Shown here: one piece after another, positions 9,201 through 16,635 of the stretch
Layout of the letters: each line of letters opens with the position of its first letter
Numbering within the stretch: the stretch's first letter is position 1
Program-made: the position numbers and the translations under genes
The notes under the pieces: model-generated
What the model saw: only the letters and a program-made list of their open reading frames with translations
Told to the model about the DNA's origin: nothing
The model's database searches: none
From: Catellatospora coxensis
GTDB taxonomy: Bacteria > Actinomycetota > Actinomycetes > Mycobacteriales > Micromonosporaceae
Direction of reading: 5' to 3'
DNA: 34,567 bases
Assembly (NCBI RefSeq): GCF_016862635.1
Contig: NZ_BONI01000091.1
Location: 1 to 34,567, forward strand

Positions 9201-10688
9201 TCAGGGGCAGCGGCCGCGTTGGAGGACTTGGGGGAGGTGGCCGGTGCGCTGGGCGGGGGTGGGGGCGCGGCCGGGGCGGTCGAGGCGTACGCCGCCGCAG
9301 ACGAACAGGGCCAGCACCGACGCGAGGACGAACACCGCGGCGCACCACATGCCGGACTGGTAGAAGGCCGCGCCCAGGGCGGCCGCGTTCTCGTAGTCCT
9401 CGCCGGACAGGCCGACCACCAGCGGCAGCGCGGCCACGGCGAGCAGTGACCCGGCTCGGGCCGCGGTGTTGTTGACGCCGCTGGCGACCCCGGCGAAGCG
9501 CACGTCGACGGCGGACAGCACGGTCGCGGTCAGCGGCGCGACGAGCAGGGTCAGGCCCAGGCCGAAGACGAGCACGCCCGGCAGGATCCCGGTCCAGTAG
9601 CTCACCCCAGGCGTCATCGTGCGGATCATCAGCACCCCGGCGGCGCAAAACAGTGGACCGAGCGTGAGTTGCAGCCTCGGCCCGAATTTGGTCGCCATGG
9701 CCCCGGACAGCTCCGAGCCGACCAGCATCAGCAGGGTCATCGGCAGGGTGGCCAGCCCGGCCTCCAGCGCGTCGTAGCCGAGCCCGGTCTGCAGGTAGAT
9801 GACCAGCAGGAAGAAGAAGCCGCCGAACGCGCCGTAGGTCAGCACCGTGTAGAGGTTGAGCACGGAGAACACGCGGGAGCTGAACAGCCGCAGCGGCATC
9901 ATCGCGGCCGCCGCCCTGGCCCGCTCCACCAGCAGGAAGCCGATCGCCCCGGCCAGCCCGACCACGAACGCGCCCAGCACCGGCAGCGATACGAACCCGT
10001 GCTCCGGCCAGGCGATCAGGCCGTAGGTCACCCCGCCCAGCGCGGCCGCGCCGAGCGCCGCTCCCGCCACGTCGAAGTGGTGCGCCACCGCGCTGTCCCG
10101 GCTCTCCGGGACGTACCTGCGGCTCAGCCAGACGATCACGGCGGCCAGCGGCACGTTGATCAAAAATATCCAGCGCCAGGAGACCTGGTCGATCAGCACC
10201 CCGCCGATGAAGGGGCCGAGGGCCATTGTCGCGCCGGCCAGCCCGGACCAGGCGCCGATGGCGCGGGCCCGGTCCTGTTCCTGGAACGACGACTGCAGCA
10301 GGGCCAGCGAGCCGGGTGCGAGCAGAGCTCCGCCCACCCCCTGCAGCACCCGGGCCGCGATGAGCGTCTCGACGTTCGGGGCGATCCCGCACACCAGGGA
10401 GGCCAGGGTGAACCAGACGACGCCGGTGACGAATATCCGACGCCGCCCGAGCCGGTCGCCCAGCGCTCCGCCGAGCAGCACGAACGCGGCCAGCGTCAGG
10501 GTGTACCCGTTGATCACCCACTGCAGCTGGGCCAGGCTCGCGCCCAGCTCGCGCCCGAGCGTCGGCAACGCGACGTTGACCACGGTGGAGTCGAGGAAGG
10601 CCATGCCGGAGGCCAGCACCGCCGCGGCGAGCGTGCCCCGCCCCGCGGCGCTGCTCATCCGCAGCCCGGCCGCCTCCATTCGGTCCAT
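9201..10688 (-). CDS. MFS drug transporter, DHA2 (EmrB/QacA) type
   Basis: A 495-residue membrane protein with about 14 hydrophobic segments. Family signatures are FLDSTVVNVALPTLGREL in helix 1, the loop GALGDRLGRRR (motif A), ARVLQGVGGALLAPGSLAL (motif B/C region) and WRWIFLINVPL. These place it among proton-driven multidrug exporters of the DHA2 group. The substrate is unknown. The ATG at 10688 follows GGGGA; a nearby ATG at 10679 or 10658 is possible. A frame open far upstream (to 12293) is only antisense to the tnpB gene. It faces leuA at its 3' end, and its upstream region is where the tnpB element lies. No adjacent TetR or MarR regulator is present. Confidence 0.93.
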   Translation of the reverse strand: MDRMEAAGLRMSSAAGRGTLAAAVLASGMAFLDSTVVNVALPTLGRELGASLAQLQWVINGYTLTLAAFVLLGGALGDRLGRRRIFVTGVVWFTLASLVCGIAPNVETLIAARVLQGVGGALLAPGSLALLQSSFQEQDRARAIGAWSGLAGATMALGPFIGGVLIDQVSWRWIFLINVPLAAVIVWLSRRYVPESRDSAVAHHFDVAGAALGAAALGGVTYGLIAWPEHGFVSLPVLGAFVVGLAGAIGFLLVERARAAAAMMPLRLFSSRVFSVLNLYTVLTYGAFGGFFFLLVIYLQTGLGYDALEAGLATLPMTLLMLVGSELSGAMATKFGPRLQLTLGPLFCAAGVLMIRTMTPGVSYWTGILPGVLVFGLGLTLLVAPLTATVLSAVDVRFAGVASGVNNTAARAGSLLAVAALPLVVGLSGEDYENAAALGAAFYQSGMWCAAVFVLASVLALFVCGGVRLDRPGRAPTPAQRTGHLPQVLQRGRCP

Positions 10689-10904
10689 TGTCGTCCCCGG
10701 GCCGCCCGCCGCGCCGCAGAACGCGAAGGTGAGGGTTCGAAAGAGTTCCCGATTCTCTGTGCGAAGGTACTGAAACATCGTCATGTATGGTGACTGTGTG
10801 TTGTTTCGCCTGCTGCCGGCCGACCGTGAGGTCGCCTCGCCTCCTGCGTGTTCCGGGCCGTGCCGGCCTGGCGTGTGGGCCGCTGCGTTAGGGAGCAGGC
10901 GGGC

Positions 10905-12335
10905 GTGAAGAGGTTCGAGCCGCGGGCTGGTTTCGTGGTGCAGGCGTACCGGTTCGCTCTCGACCCGAACGTGGGTCAGGAGCGGGCGTTGCGTTCGCAT
11001 TGCGGTGCGGCGCGTGCCGCCTACAACTGGGCCGTGTCGTGGGTGACCGCGACGTGGTGGCAGCGCAGGGCCGAGCAGTCCTACGGGATCGCAGAGGAGG
11101 ACCTCACCCCGTGGCGGCCGTTGTCGCTGCCTGCGCTGCGGAAGGTGTTCAACGAGGTCAAGCACACCGACCCACGTTTCGCCGCCTGGTGGGCCGACAA
11201 TTCCAAGGAGGCCTACAGCACCGGGCTGGCGAATGCGGCGGCAGCGTTCGACAACTACACCAAGTCCAAGCAGGGTGCCCGTGCGGGCCGCCGGATGGGC
11301 GGGCCGAGGCGTAAGTCCAAGCGTAAGGCTCGGTTGTCGTGCCGGTTCACGACCGGGGCGATCCGCGTGGAGCCGGACCGGCGGCATGTGACGCTGCCGC
11401 GACTGGGCACGATCCGCACCCACGAGAACACCCGCAAACTCGCCCGCCGCCTCGCCGCGGGCACGGCCCGGATCCTGTCCGCGACCGTCACCCACGCACG
11501 CGGCCGCTGGTTCGTGTCGTTCCAGGTCGAGGTAATGCGCGACGCGCGCACCCCGGCCCAGGCCGACATGGTCGTCGGTGTCGATCTCGGGGTCAAGCAT
11601 CTGGCGGTGCTGGCCGACAGCACCGGGCGGATCACCTACGTGCCGAACCCCGGCCACTTCGATAACGCCCTGGCGAGGCTGCGTCGGCTGTCGCGGCGGG
11701 TCTCCCGACGTCAGGGCCCGGACCGGCGCACCGGCCGCACCCCGTCGCGGCGGTGGGTCAAGGCCGACGCCGAGCGCAACCGGGTCCACCACCAGGTCGC
11801 GAACCTGCGCACCGACGCCCTGCACAAGCTCACCACCAGGATCCGGGCCGGGCATCACACGGTGGTGGTCGAGGATCTGAACGTCGCTGGAATGCTGTCC
11901 AACCGCCGCGTGGCCCGCAAGGTCGCCGACGCCGGGTTCGGGCAGATCCGCCGCCAGTTGACCTATAAGGGCGAGTGGGCCGGTGGGGTCACGGTGAAGG
12001 CCGACCGCTGGTACCCCTCGTCGAAGACCTGCTCGGACTGCGGTGCAGTGAAAGCCAAACTGCCGCTGCACGTCCGGGTGTTCACTTGCGAACAATGCCC
12101 TTTGGTGATGGACCGCGATGCCAACGCGGCCCGCAACCTCGCCGCTTTGGCGGCGGCAGTCAAGGCTGGTACCGGAGTGGCCGGAGACCAGGACGCGAAA
12201 GCGTCGAACCCCCGTGGAGCCGACCGTCAGACCCGCGCCACCACCCGACCCCGCAAGCGGCCGGGTGGGCGGGCAGGTGGCGCAACCCCGCACCAGCGGA
12301 CAGAAACGGGGATCCTCGCCAAACCGAAGCGGTGA
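10905..12335 (+). CDS. tnpB: TnpB RNA-guided nuclease / OrfB-family protein
   Basis: TnpB proteins are omega-RNA-guided DNA endonucleases that help IS200/IS605 elements persist; they are the ancestors of Cas12. The 476-residue protein appears intact. The RuvC-like residues are Asp227 (VGVDLGVKH), Glu323 (VVEDLNV) and Asp405 (DRDANAARN). A zinc finger CxxC...CxxC lies at Cys376/379 and 395/398. The N-terminal part begins QAYRFALDP and holds the basic helical region typical of the family. GTG at 10905 is chosen because AGGGAG lies nine bases upstream. The last 65 residues (Arg/Gly/Thr-rich) lie beyond the nuclease core and overlap the structured 3' end of the element, as expected where the omega RNA overlaps the gene. 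No partner TnpA is present. Confidence 0.92.
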   Translation: MKRFEPRAGFVVQAYRFALDPNVGQERALRSHCGAARAAYNWAVSWVTATWWQRRAEQSYGIAEEDLTPWRPLSLPALRKVFNEVKHTDPRFAAWWADNSKEAYSTGLANAAAAFDNYTKSKQGARAGRRMGGPRRKSKRKARLSCRFTTGAIRVEPDRRHVTLPRLGTIRTHENTRKLARRLAAGTARILSATVTHARGRWFVSFQVEVMRDARTPAQADMVVGVDLGVKHLAVLADSTGRITYVPNPGHFDNALARLRRLSRRVSRRQGPDRRTGRTPSRRWVKADAERNRVHHQVANLRTDALHKLTTRIRAGHHTVVVEDLNVAGMLSNRRVARKVADAGFGQIRRQLTYKGEWAGGVTVKADRWYPSSKTCSDCGAVKAKLPLHVRVFTCEQCPLVMDRDANAARNLAALAAAVKAGTGVAGDQDAKASNPRGADRQTRATTRPRKRPGGRAGGATPHQRTETGILAKPKR

Positions 12336-12406
12336 CGCTCCGGCGAGGCAGGAACCTTCCCGACCGAAAGGCCGGGATTGCTGACATCCGACTATGGATT
12401 CAGCAA
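12192..12406 (+). ncRNA. Probable omega RNA scaffold at the 3' end of tnpB
   Basis: Characterised TnpB systems use an RNA from the 3' end of tnpB through the right end of the element, with the guide taken from the flanking DNA. Here three hairpins are visible: 12192-12196 with 12201-12205 around GAAA; 12241-12247 with 12262-12268 enclosing CCGC/GCGG; and the terminal 12378-12406 hairpin. The guide would begin soon after 12406. Extent and processing are inferred, and the start is not defined. Confidence 0.5.
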
Positions 12407-12448
12407 CGGATACGTGGTGATGGTGAGGACTGCTCGTATGGTGAGCGG

Positions 12449-13129
12449 GTGCGATCCCCCAAACCCCCCAGACGTGCCAGAGTTCTCCTACTCCTGGTGG
12501 CGGCCGTCGCGGCCGCCGCGACCACCACCGCGTGCGACCCGGTCGACAGCGGTCCCGCCAACCCGGCGGGTCCCGGCGGCGTCAACGTCGACCCGAACGC
12601 GGGCAGCAACGCGCTCGCTTCGCTGTCCAACCTGAAGGTCGCCGCCGCGCGGCCGATGACCGGGTACACGCGCGAGAAGTTCCCGCACTGGAACAAGGCC
12701 GGGTCCAACTGCGACGTGCGGGACACCGTGCTGGCCCGCGACGGCAAGAACGTCAAGCTGGACGGCTGCAACGTCACCGGCGGCGAGTGGTCCAGCGTGT
12801 ACGACGGCCTGAAGACCACCGACCCGCTCAAGGTCGACATCGACCACATGGTGCCGCTGGCCAACGCCTGGCGGTCCGGGGCGGACGAGTGGACCAACGA
12901 GAAGCGCTCGCAGTTCGCGAACGACCTGGACCGGCCGCAGCTGTTCGCGGTGTCGGCGACCAGCAACCGGTCCAAGGGCGACCAGGACCCGTCGACGTGG
13001 AAACCGCCAAGCAAGGACTATTGGTGCACTTATGCGCAACAATGGATCACGGTGAAGACCCATTGGAAACTCACCGTGACCACGGCCGAGAAGGCCGCCC
13101 TGACCGACATGCTGGGGACCTGTGTATGA
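12449..13129 (+). CDS. Secreted HNH endonuclease family protein (DUF1524-like)
   Basis: A 226-residue protein with an N-terminal export signal (basic start, then LLLLVAAVAAAA) and a possible lipobox TTTAC, so secreted or lipid-anchored. The catalytic segment is VDIDHMVPL with Asp132-His133, followed by WTNEKRSQFANDL and SATSNRSKGDQDPSTWKP, the pattern of secreted actinobacterial DUF1524/HNH nucleases. Four or more cysteines may form disulfides. GTG at 12449 is chosen because TATGGT at 12437-12442 lies at the leaderless distance; the larger open frame upstream runs back through the tnpB element and is not coding. Its stop overlaps the ATG of a 24-codon ORF. Likely role is extracellular DNA degradation; not proven. 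Confidence 0.88.
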   Translation: MRSPKPPRRARVLLLLVAAVAAAATTTACDPVDSGPANPAGPGGVNVDPNAGSNALASLSNLKVAAARPMTGYTREKFPHWNKAGSNCDVRDTVLARDGKNVKLDGCNVTGGEWSSVYDGLKTTDPLKVDIDHMVPLANAWRSGADEWTNEKRSQFANDLDRPQLFAVSATSNRSKGDQDPSTWKPPSKDYWCTYAQQWITVKTHWKLTVTTAEKAALTDMLGTCV

Positions 13130-13200
13130 GTGAGCGCAGCGAGCGAATCATGAGCACCGGTGGTCATGCGGTGAAGCCGCGAAGCGGGTTCACCGCATGA
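13126..13200 (+). CDS. Linker micro-ORF with ATGA overlaps at both ends (24 codons)
   Basis: The ATG at 13126 overlaps the nuclease stop (ATGA). The frame MSERSERIMSTGGHA... runs 24 codons and its TGA at 13198-13200 overlaps the next ATG at 13197, again as ATGA. Its first nine codons differ from those of the ORF at 20051-20122 at only three of 27 bases. It is probably repeat-derived and may couple translation of its neighbours; no function for the peptide is claimed. I recall similar MSERSER starts in related genomes, but this is from memory. Confidence 0.5.
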   Translation: MSERSERIMSTGGHAVKPRSGFTA

Positions 13201-13202
13201 CC
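13162..13202. repeat. Long hairpin covering the start codon of the next gene
   Basis: Bases 13162-13175 pair with 13189-13202 over 14 bp. After one G-G mismatch, CCGC (13177-13180) pairs with GCGG (13184-13187) around GAA. The ATG at 13197 lies inside the right arm. It may be a dispersed palindromic repeat, an mRNA hairpin that makes the downstream start depend on translation from upstream, or both. Confidence 0.7.
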
Positions 13203-13442
13203 GGGTTGACCACGGACATCATGGCCGGGCCTGGCGGCGTCATGACCGACGAGGTGGGCGTGGTCACCGGTGAGCTGACGCTCGCCACGGAGCTGGGCGG
13301 CGACGGCACCGCCCGGCTCCGCGTGCAGTACCTGGGCGCCGAGGAGTGGTACACGGTGACCGGCGCGACCGTGCCGGTCACCGACCCCGCCCAGGCCCTG
13401 CACCTGCTGGCCGTGGGCCTGCTGAACCGCCCCGAGGGCTGA
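13197..13442 (+). CDS. Small hypothetical protein
   Basis: An 81-residue acidic, soluble protein (TGELTLATELGGDGTARLRVQYLGAEEWYTVTGA) that looks like a small beta-rich domain with no signal peptide. Codon use is typical for the window, which supports it being real. The ATG at 13197 overlaps the stop of the micro-ORF; starts at 13221 or 13242 within the first 16 codons are possible, and the conserved part probably begins near MTDEVGVV. I do not recognise the family. Its stop lies in a hairpin shared with the convergent gene. Confidence 0.65.
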   Translation: MTGLTTDIMAGPGGVMTDEVGVVTGELTLATELGGDGTARLRVQYLGAEEWYTVTGATVPVTDPAQALHLLAVGLLNRPEG

Positions 13443-13451
13443 GCGGCCCTC
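13434..13451. terminator. Hairpin over convergent stop codons
   Basis: GAGGGC (13434-13439) pairs with GCCCTC (13446-13451) around TGAGCG. The two convergent genes end only eight bases apart, so this 6-bp stem would serve both strands. It is short and has no T-run. Confidence 0.4.
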
Positions 13452-14550
13452 AGGCCCGATCGGCGGCCCGCTTACGCAGGGCCAGCGCGACGCTGGTCCC
13501 GACGATGAACAGAGCCAGCAGGGAGTACGCCAGGATGCCGGTCACCTCGTCGATGAAGCTGTACGGCTCCTCGCCGGCCAGGTCGTCCCGCACCGCCACC
13601 GGCACGTGCTCGGGCTCGGTCAGCCCGACCGCCTGGTTCTCGCCCTCGGCCCCGTCCGCGTTCGGGGCCGGGTCGGCGGCCACGGCCCGCGGCGCGGGTG
13701 CGGCGAACACGTCGCTGCGGGTGCCGGGCAGGTGCCGGGTGCAGCGGCCGGTGTCGTACACGCAGACCATGTAGACGGCCAGGTTGTCGGTGACGATCCG
13801 GTCGTACGCGCCCTCGACCGTCATCGCCACGTGCGGCTCCGCGGGAGACGCCCCGGCCAGGCGCATGGTGAAGGCGAGCCGCCGGGACTGCCCCGCCGGC
13901 AGCTCGACGAGGCAGGCGTCGCCGTCGTCCTCGGGGCAGTCGGACCAGGTCACGTCCTCGAACCCGGTCGCGACCGGATCGGCGATCCGCAGCCGGGCGT
14001 GGGTCGGGCCGGTGTTGCGGTAGAGCACCCCGAGGTGCGCGGTGTCCCCGGTGTGCAGGTCCACCCGTGCCTGCTCGGCGGTCGCCGTGACGTCGACGTA
14101 GGGCGGCGGCGAGACCGCGACCGCGAACGTGCCGGACGCCGCGGGCACCCCGACGCCCCGGGCGCTGACGGACACCGTGCCCGCCGCGCCCTCCGGGGCG
14201 TTCTTGCGGGCCCGCAGGTCCAGCCGGACGGAGAAACCCTGCCCGGGGCTGATCCGGTCGACCTTGCAGGTGGCCGTGGTCTTGGTGTGGTCGCACCAGT
14301 CCGCCGACGCGAGCTCGACCCGCTGGGCGAGCCCTCCGGTGAGCCGTACCTGCAGCACCACCTTGCTCAGGTCGTGGCCGGTGGTGTTCTTCAGGCTGAC
14401 CGCGGTGTCGCCGCCGCCGAGTTCGGTGGCCCCGGCCGCGGCCGGCACGTCGAGCTTGAGCCCGTCCGTGGCCGGGGCGGCGGCTGCGGGCAGGCCGGCG
14501 GCGAGGCCGAGCGCGGCCCCGAACGCGACGGTCATCCAGGCACGAACCAC
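13450..14550 (-). CDS. Membrane-anchored surface protein with Ig-like regions
   Basis: A 366-residue protein with an N-terminal signal peptide (to about AAAAPA, residue 27) and a C-terminal anchor: a hydrophobic stretch ILAYSLLALFIVGTSVALAL followed by RKRAADRA. The mass therefore lies outside the cell. Two beta-rich regions resemble CARDB/DUF11-type Ig-like folds, with alternating phrases such as GHDLSKVVLQVRLTGG and LYRNTGPTHARLRI. Paired cysteines (DWCDHTKTTATC, DCPEDDGDAC, VCVYDTGRC) could form disulfides. LPGTR occurs mid-protein and is not a sortase signal. GTG at 14550 has GGGGGA upstream. The gap 14551-14717 to the preceding solute-binding protein gene holds no clear promoter. Function unknown. 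Confidence 0.85.
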   Translation of the reverse strand: MVRAWMTVAFGAALGLAAGLPAAAAPATDGLKLDVPAAAGATELGGGDTAVSLKNTTGHDLSKVVLQVRLTGGLAQRVELASADWCDHTKTTATCKVDRISPGQGFSVRLDLRARKNAPEGAAGTVSVSARGVGVPAASGTFAVAVSPPPYVDVTATAEQARVDLHTGDTAHLGVLYRNTGPTHARLRIADPVATGFEDVTWSDCPEDDGDACLVELPAGQSRRLAFTMRLAGASPAEPHVAMTVEGAYDRIVTDNLAVYMVCVYDTGRCTRHLPGTRSDVFAAPAPRAVAADPAPNADGAEGENQAVGLTEPEHVPVAVRDDLAGEEPYSFIDEVTGILAYSLLALFIVGTSVALALRKRAADRA

Positions 14551-14717
14551 GATTCCCCCATCGAGCGCGGCACGTCGCCCGTGCGCGCGGCGCGGCCCGC
14601 ACGACGCGGGTCGATTTGCTTTGGCAAGGTGGCAGGCTACCGCGTATCAGTCGACAAGCGGACATTCCGCCCTAAACGACACGCGACGTTCCCGCGGGGG
14701 GACCAAGCCGGCCCGGC

Positions 14718-16388
14718 TCAGGTGAACAGCGCCGCGGCGAAGTCCTCGTCGGTGAGCGGGCTGGGCGTGATGCCGATCAGGTTCTTGTCCAGCACCAGCG
14801 CGTCCGGCCCGTGCGCCAGCGGCACGGCGGGCAGCAGCTCCAGCAGCCGCGCGTTCAGCTGCTCGTACAGCGGGCGGCGCCGGCCCGGGTCGCCGATCCC
14901 GTCGACCTCCTTGAGCCGGGCGAACAGGTCGGCGTCGGTGAACCCGAACTCGGCGTTGGGCTTGGCGAACAGCTGGCCCATGAAGTCGTACGCCTCGCCG
15001 TAGTTGCCGGTCACGCCGTACAGGTGCAGGTCGTGGGCCTTGCCCTTGGACACCGCGTTGAGGTAGTTCGGCGTCCAGCGCAGCTCGATCCCCTCGACCT
15101 CGATCCCGGCCGCGCGCAGGTCGGCGGCGAGCAGCTCGAAGATCTTCTTCGGATCGGGCAGGTACGGCCGGGTCACGTCCCGCGGGTAGTGGAAGCGCAG
15201 CTTCAGCCCGCCGCCGTAGCCCGCGGCGGCCAGCAGCTCCTTCGCCTTGGCCGGATCGTGCGGGTAGGCCGCGACGTCGGGGTTCCAGCCGGGGAGCAGC
15301 TCGGGATGGAAGTTCAGCGCGAGCTTGGCGCCCTCCGGGAACGCCTCGGCTAGCAGGCGCTGCCGGTCGACGGCGTACGCGATCGCCTGGCGCACCTCCG
15401 GTTTGGCCAGCGCCGGGTTGCCGCTCTGGTTGATGCCCAGGTAGAGCGTGTTGAACGCGGGGCGGGTGAGCACGTGGAAGCCCTGCTCGGCCAGCGGCTT
15501 GCGATCCTCGAACGCGACCAGGTCGTATCCGTCGATCTTCCCGTCGAGCAGCGCCTGCTTGCGCCGTGCCGCCTCGACGGTCTGGAAGACCAGGTGCTTC
15601 ACCTTGGCCGCGGTGCCGTGGTAGCCCTCGAACGCCTCCAGCTCCACCTTGCGGCCCGGCTTGTCCCAGGACACGAAGCGGTACGGCCCGGTGCCGACCG
15701 GGCTGTTGCCGTACGCCGGGTAGCGGCTGCCCGCGACGGGCTTGTCCGCCAGCTGCTCGCGCAGCGCCTTCGGGCTGGAGATGGCGAACGACGGCAGGGT
15801 GAAGGCCGCCGGGAAGCGGCTGCTCGGCCGGGTGAGCGCGATCTGGGCGGTGGCCGGGTCGGCCGCCGTGCACGACTTGAACAGGCTCGCCCCGAGCCGG
15901 CTCGACGCGTTCTTGGCGAAGCCGCCGAAGACCGCCTGCCAGGCCGCGCTGACGTCGCCCGCCTGCAGCGCGGCCGGGAAGCGGTGCCAGCGCTCGAAGT
16001 TGGCGCAGACCGCCGCGGCGTCGAAGGCGGTGCCGTCGTGGAACTTCACCCCCTGCCGCAGGCGGAAGGTCCAGACCGTGCCCGTGCCGTCGACGGAGAA
16101 GGTCTCCGCCAGGCCCGGGGCGGCCACCGCGGCGCCCGGCTCGGCCTGCACCAGGGTCTCCAGCACCTGCCTGGTGATGCGCAGCGACTCGGCGTCCGGT
16201 GACAGCGCCGGGTCCAGGATCCGGATCTCGCCCATGGCGAAGACCAGGGTGTCCTCGGTGCTCACCGCCGGGGGCGCGCTGGACGCCGGGGCCGCCGGGC
16301 CGCCGTCGCCGCCGGTGCAGCCGGCGGCGAGCAGCAGCGCCGCAGCCGTGGCCGTCGCCGACCAGATCCGCCACCGTCGCGCGCGCAT
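14718..16388 (-). CDS. ABC transporter solute-binding lipoprotein, family 5 (orphan)
   Basis: A 556-residue periplasmic-type binding protein of the SBP_bac_5 family (DppA/OppA-like). The signal ends in LLLAAGC, a lipobox, so it is tethered to the membrane outside. Family landmarks include RILDPALSPD near the start, the signature VWTFRLRQGVKFHDGTAFDAAAV, and FNTLYLGINQSGNPALAKPEVRQAIAYAVDR. The ligand is probably a peptide or other small solute. No permease or ATPase adjoins it, so it may use the dpp system at 19-25 kb or another exporter's core (inference). The ATG at 16388 is chosen because AGAGGTG lies about six bases upstream; a GTG at 16397 is in that binding site. Confidence 0.93.
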   Translation of the reverse strand: MRARRWRIWSATATAAALLLAAGCTGGDGGPAAPASSAPPAVSTEDTLVFAMGEIRILDPALSPDAESLRITRQVLETLVQAEPGAAVAAPGLAETFSVDGTGTVWTFRLRQGVKFHDGTAFDAAAVCANFERWHRFPAALQAGDVSAAWQAVFGGFAKNASSRLGASLFKSCTAADPATAQIALTRPSSRFPAAFTLPSFAISSPKALREQLADKPVAGSRYPAYGNSPVGTGPYRFVSWDKPGRKVELEAFEGYHGTAAKVKHLVFQTVEAARRKQALLDGKIDGYDLVAFEDRKPLAEQGFHVLTRPAFNTLYLGINQSGNPALAKPEVRQAIAYAVDRQRLLAEAFPEGAKLALNFHPELLPGWNPDVAAYPHDPAKAKELLAAAGYGGGLKLRFHYPRDVTRPYLPDPKKIFELLAADLRAAGIEVEGIELRWTPNYLNAVSKGKAHDLHLYGVTGNYGEAYDFMGQLFAKPNAEFGFTDADLFARLKEVDGIGDPGRRRPLYEQLNARLLELLPAVPLAHGPDALVLDKNLIGITPSPLTDEDFAAALFT

Positions 16389-16497
16389 CGCGGCCACCTC
16401 TGTCCTATATGCGTGATTACTCGACGACGCAGGGTCACCCAGGGCCGACCCTAACGGCCGTCGATGTGTGCCCGCACGGGCGAGCGGGCAAGTGATA

Positions 16498-16513
16498 CCG
16501 AACCGTTGTTCGG
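16498..16513. promoter_or_regulatory. LexA/SOS-box-like palindrome
   Basis: CCGAACCGTTGTTCGG contains CGAAC-N4-GTTCG, the exact core of the Bacillus and mycobacterial LexA box (TCGAAC-N4-GTTCGA). Only the outermost base of each arm differs. It lies in the 247-base gap between dnaX (start 16636) and the divergent solute-binding gene (start 16388), closer to neither. A dnaX -10 may be TACGGT at 16598-16603, which would place the box about 85 bases upstream of it. Confidence 0.45.
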
Positions 16514-16635
16514 AATCGGCACGGACAGCGGTGACATATCGCCCAGCACGGCCGCAGCGCGCGCCGGTCCAGCAGGCCGGTGGTCAGACCTGCGCGGTAC
16601 GGTAGCGGGCGACGTTCGTAGGAGGTGTACGCCCC

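Larger units (their letters stand above)
10785..12410 (+). mobile_element. tnpB-only insertion of the IS200/IS605 superfamily (IS1341-like)
   Basis: The segment contains a complete tnpB but no tnpA transposase. A small hairpin lies on the left side (10821-10825 with 10830-10834). On the right side an 11-bp hairpin with one bulged C spans 12378-12406 (TTGCTGA paired with TCAGCAA, then ATCC with GGAT), the kind of subterminal structure these elements carry. Exact ends are not resolved. The 9-base word GTATGGTGA occurs at 10785-10793 and 12436-12444, flanking the unit. It separates a DHA2 pump gene from the divergent nuclease gene. Confidence 0.6.

Noticed and set aside
10689-12293. Upstream extension of the DHA2 pump frame to 12293
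   Set aside because: The additional 535 codons are antisense to tnpB and lack any transporter feature; the helix 1 motif starts just after 10688.
13715-13732. LPGTR in the surface protein as a sortase signal
   Set aside because: It lies about 90 residues before the C-terminus and is not followed by the anchor; the membrane segment comes much later.
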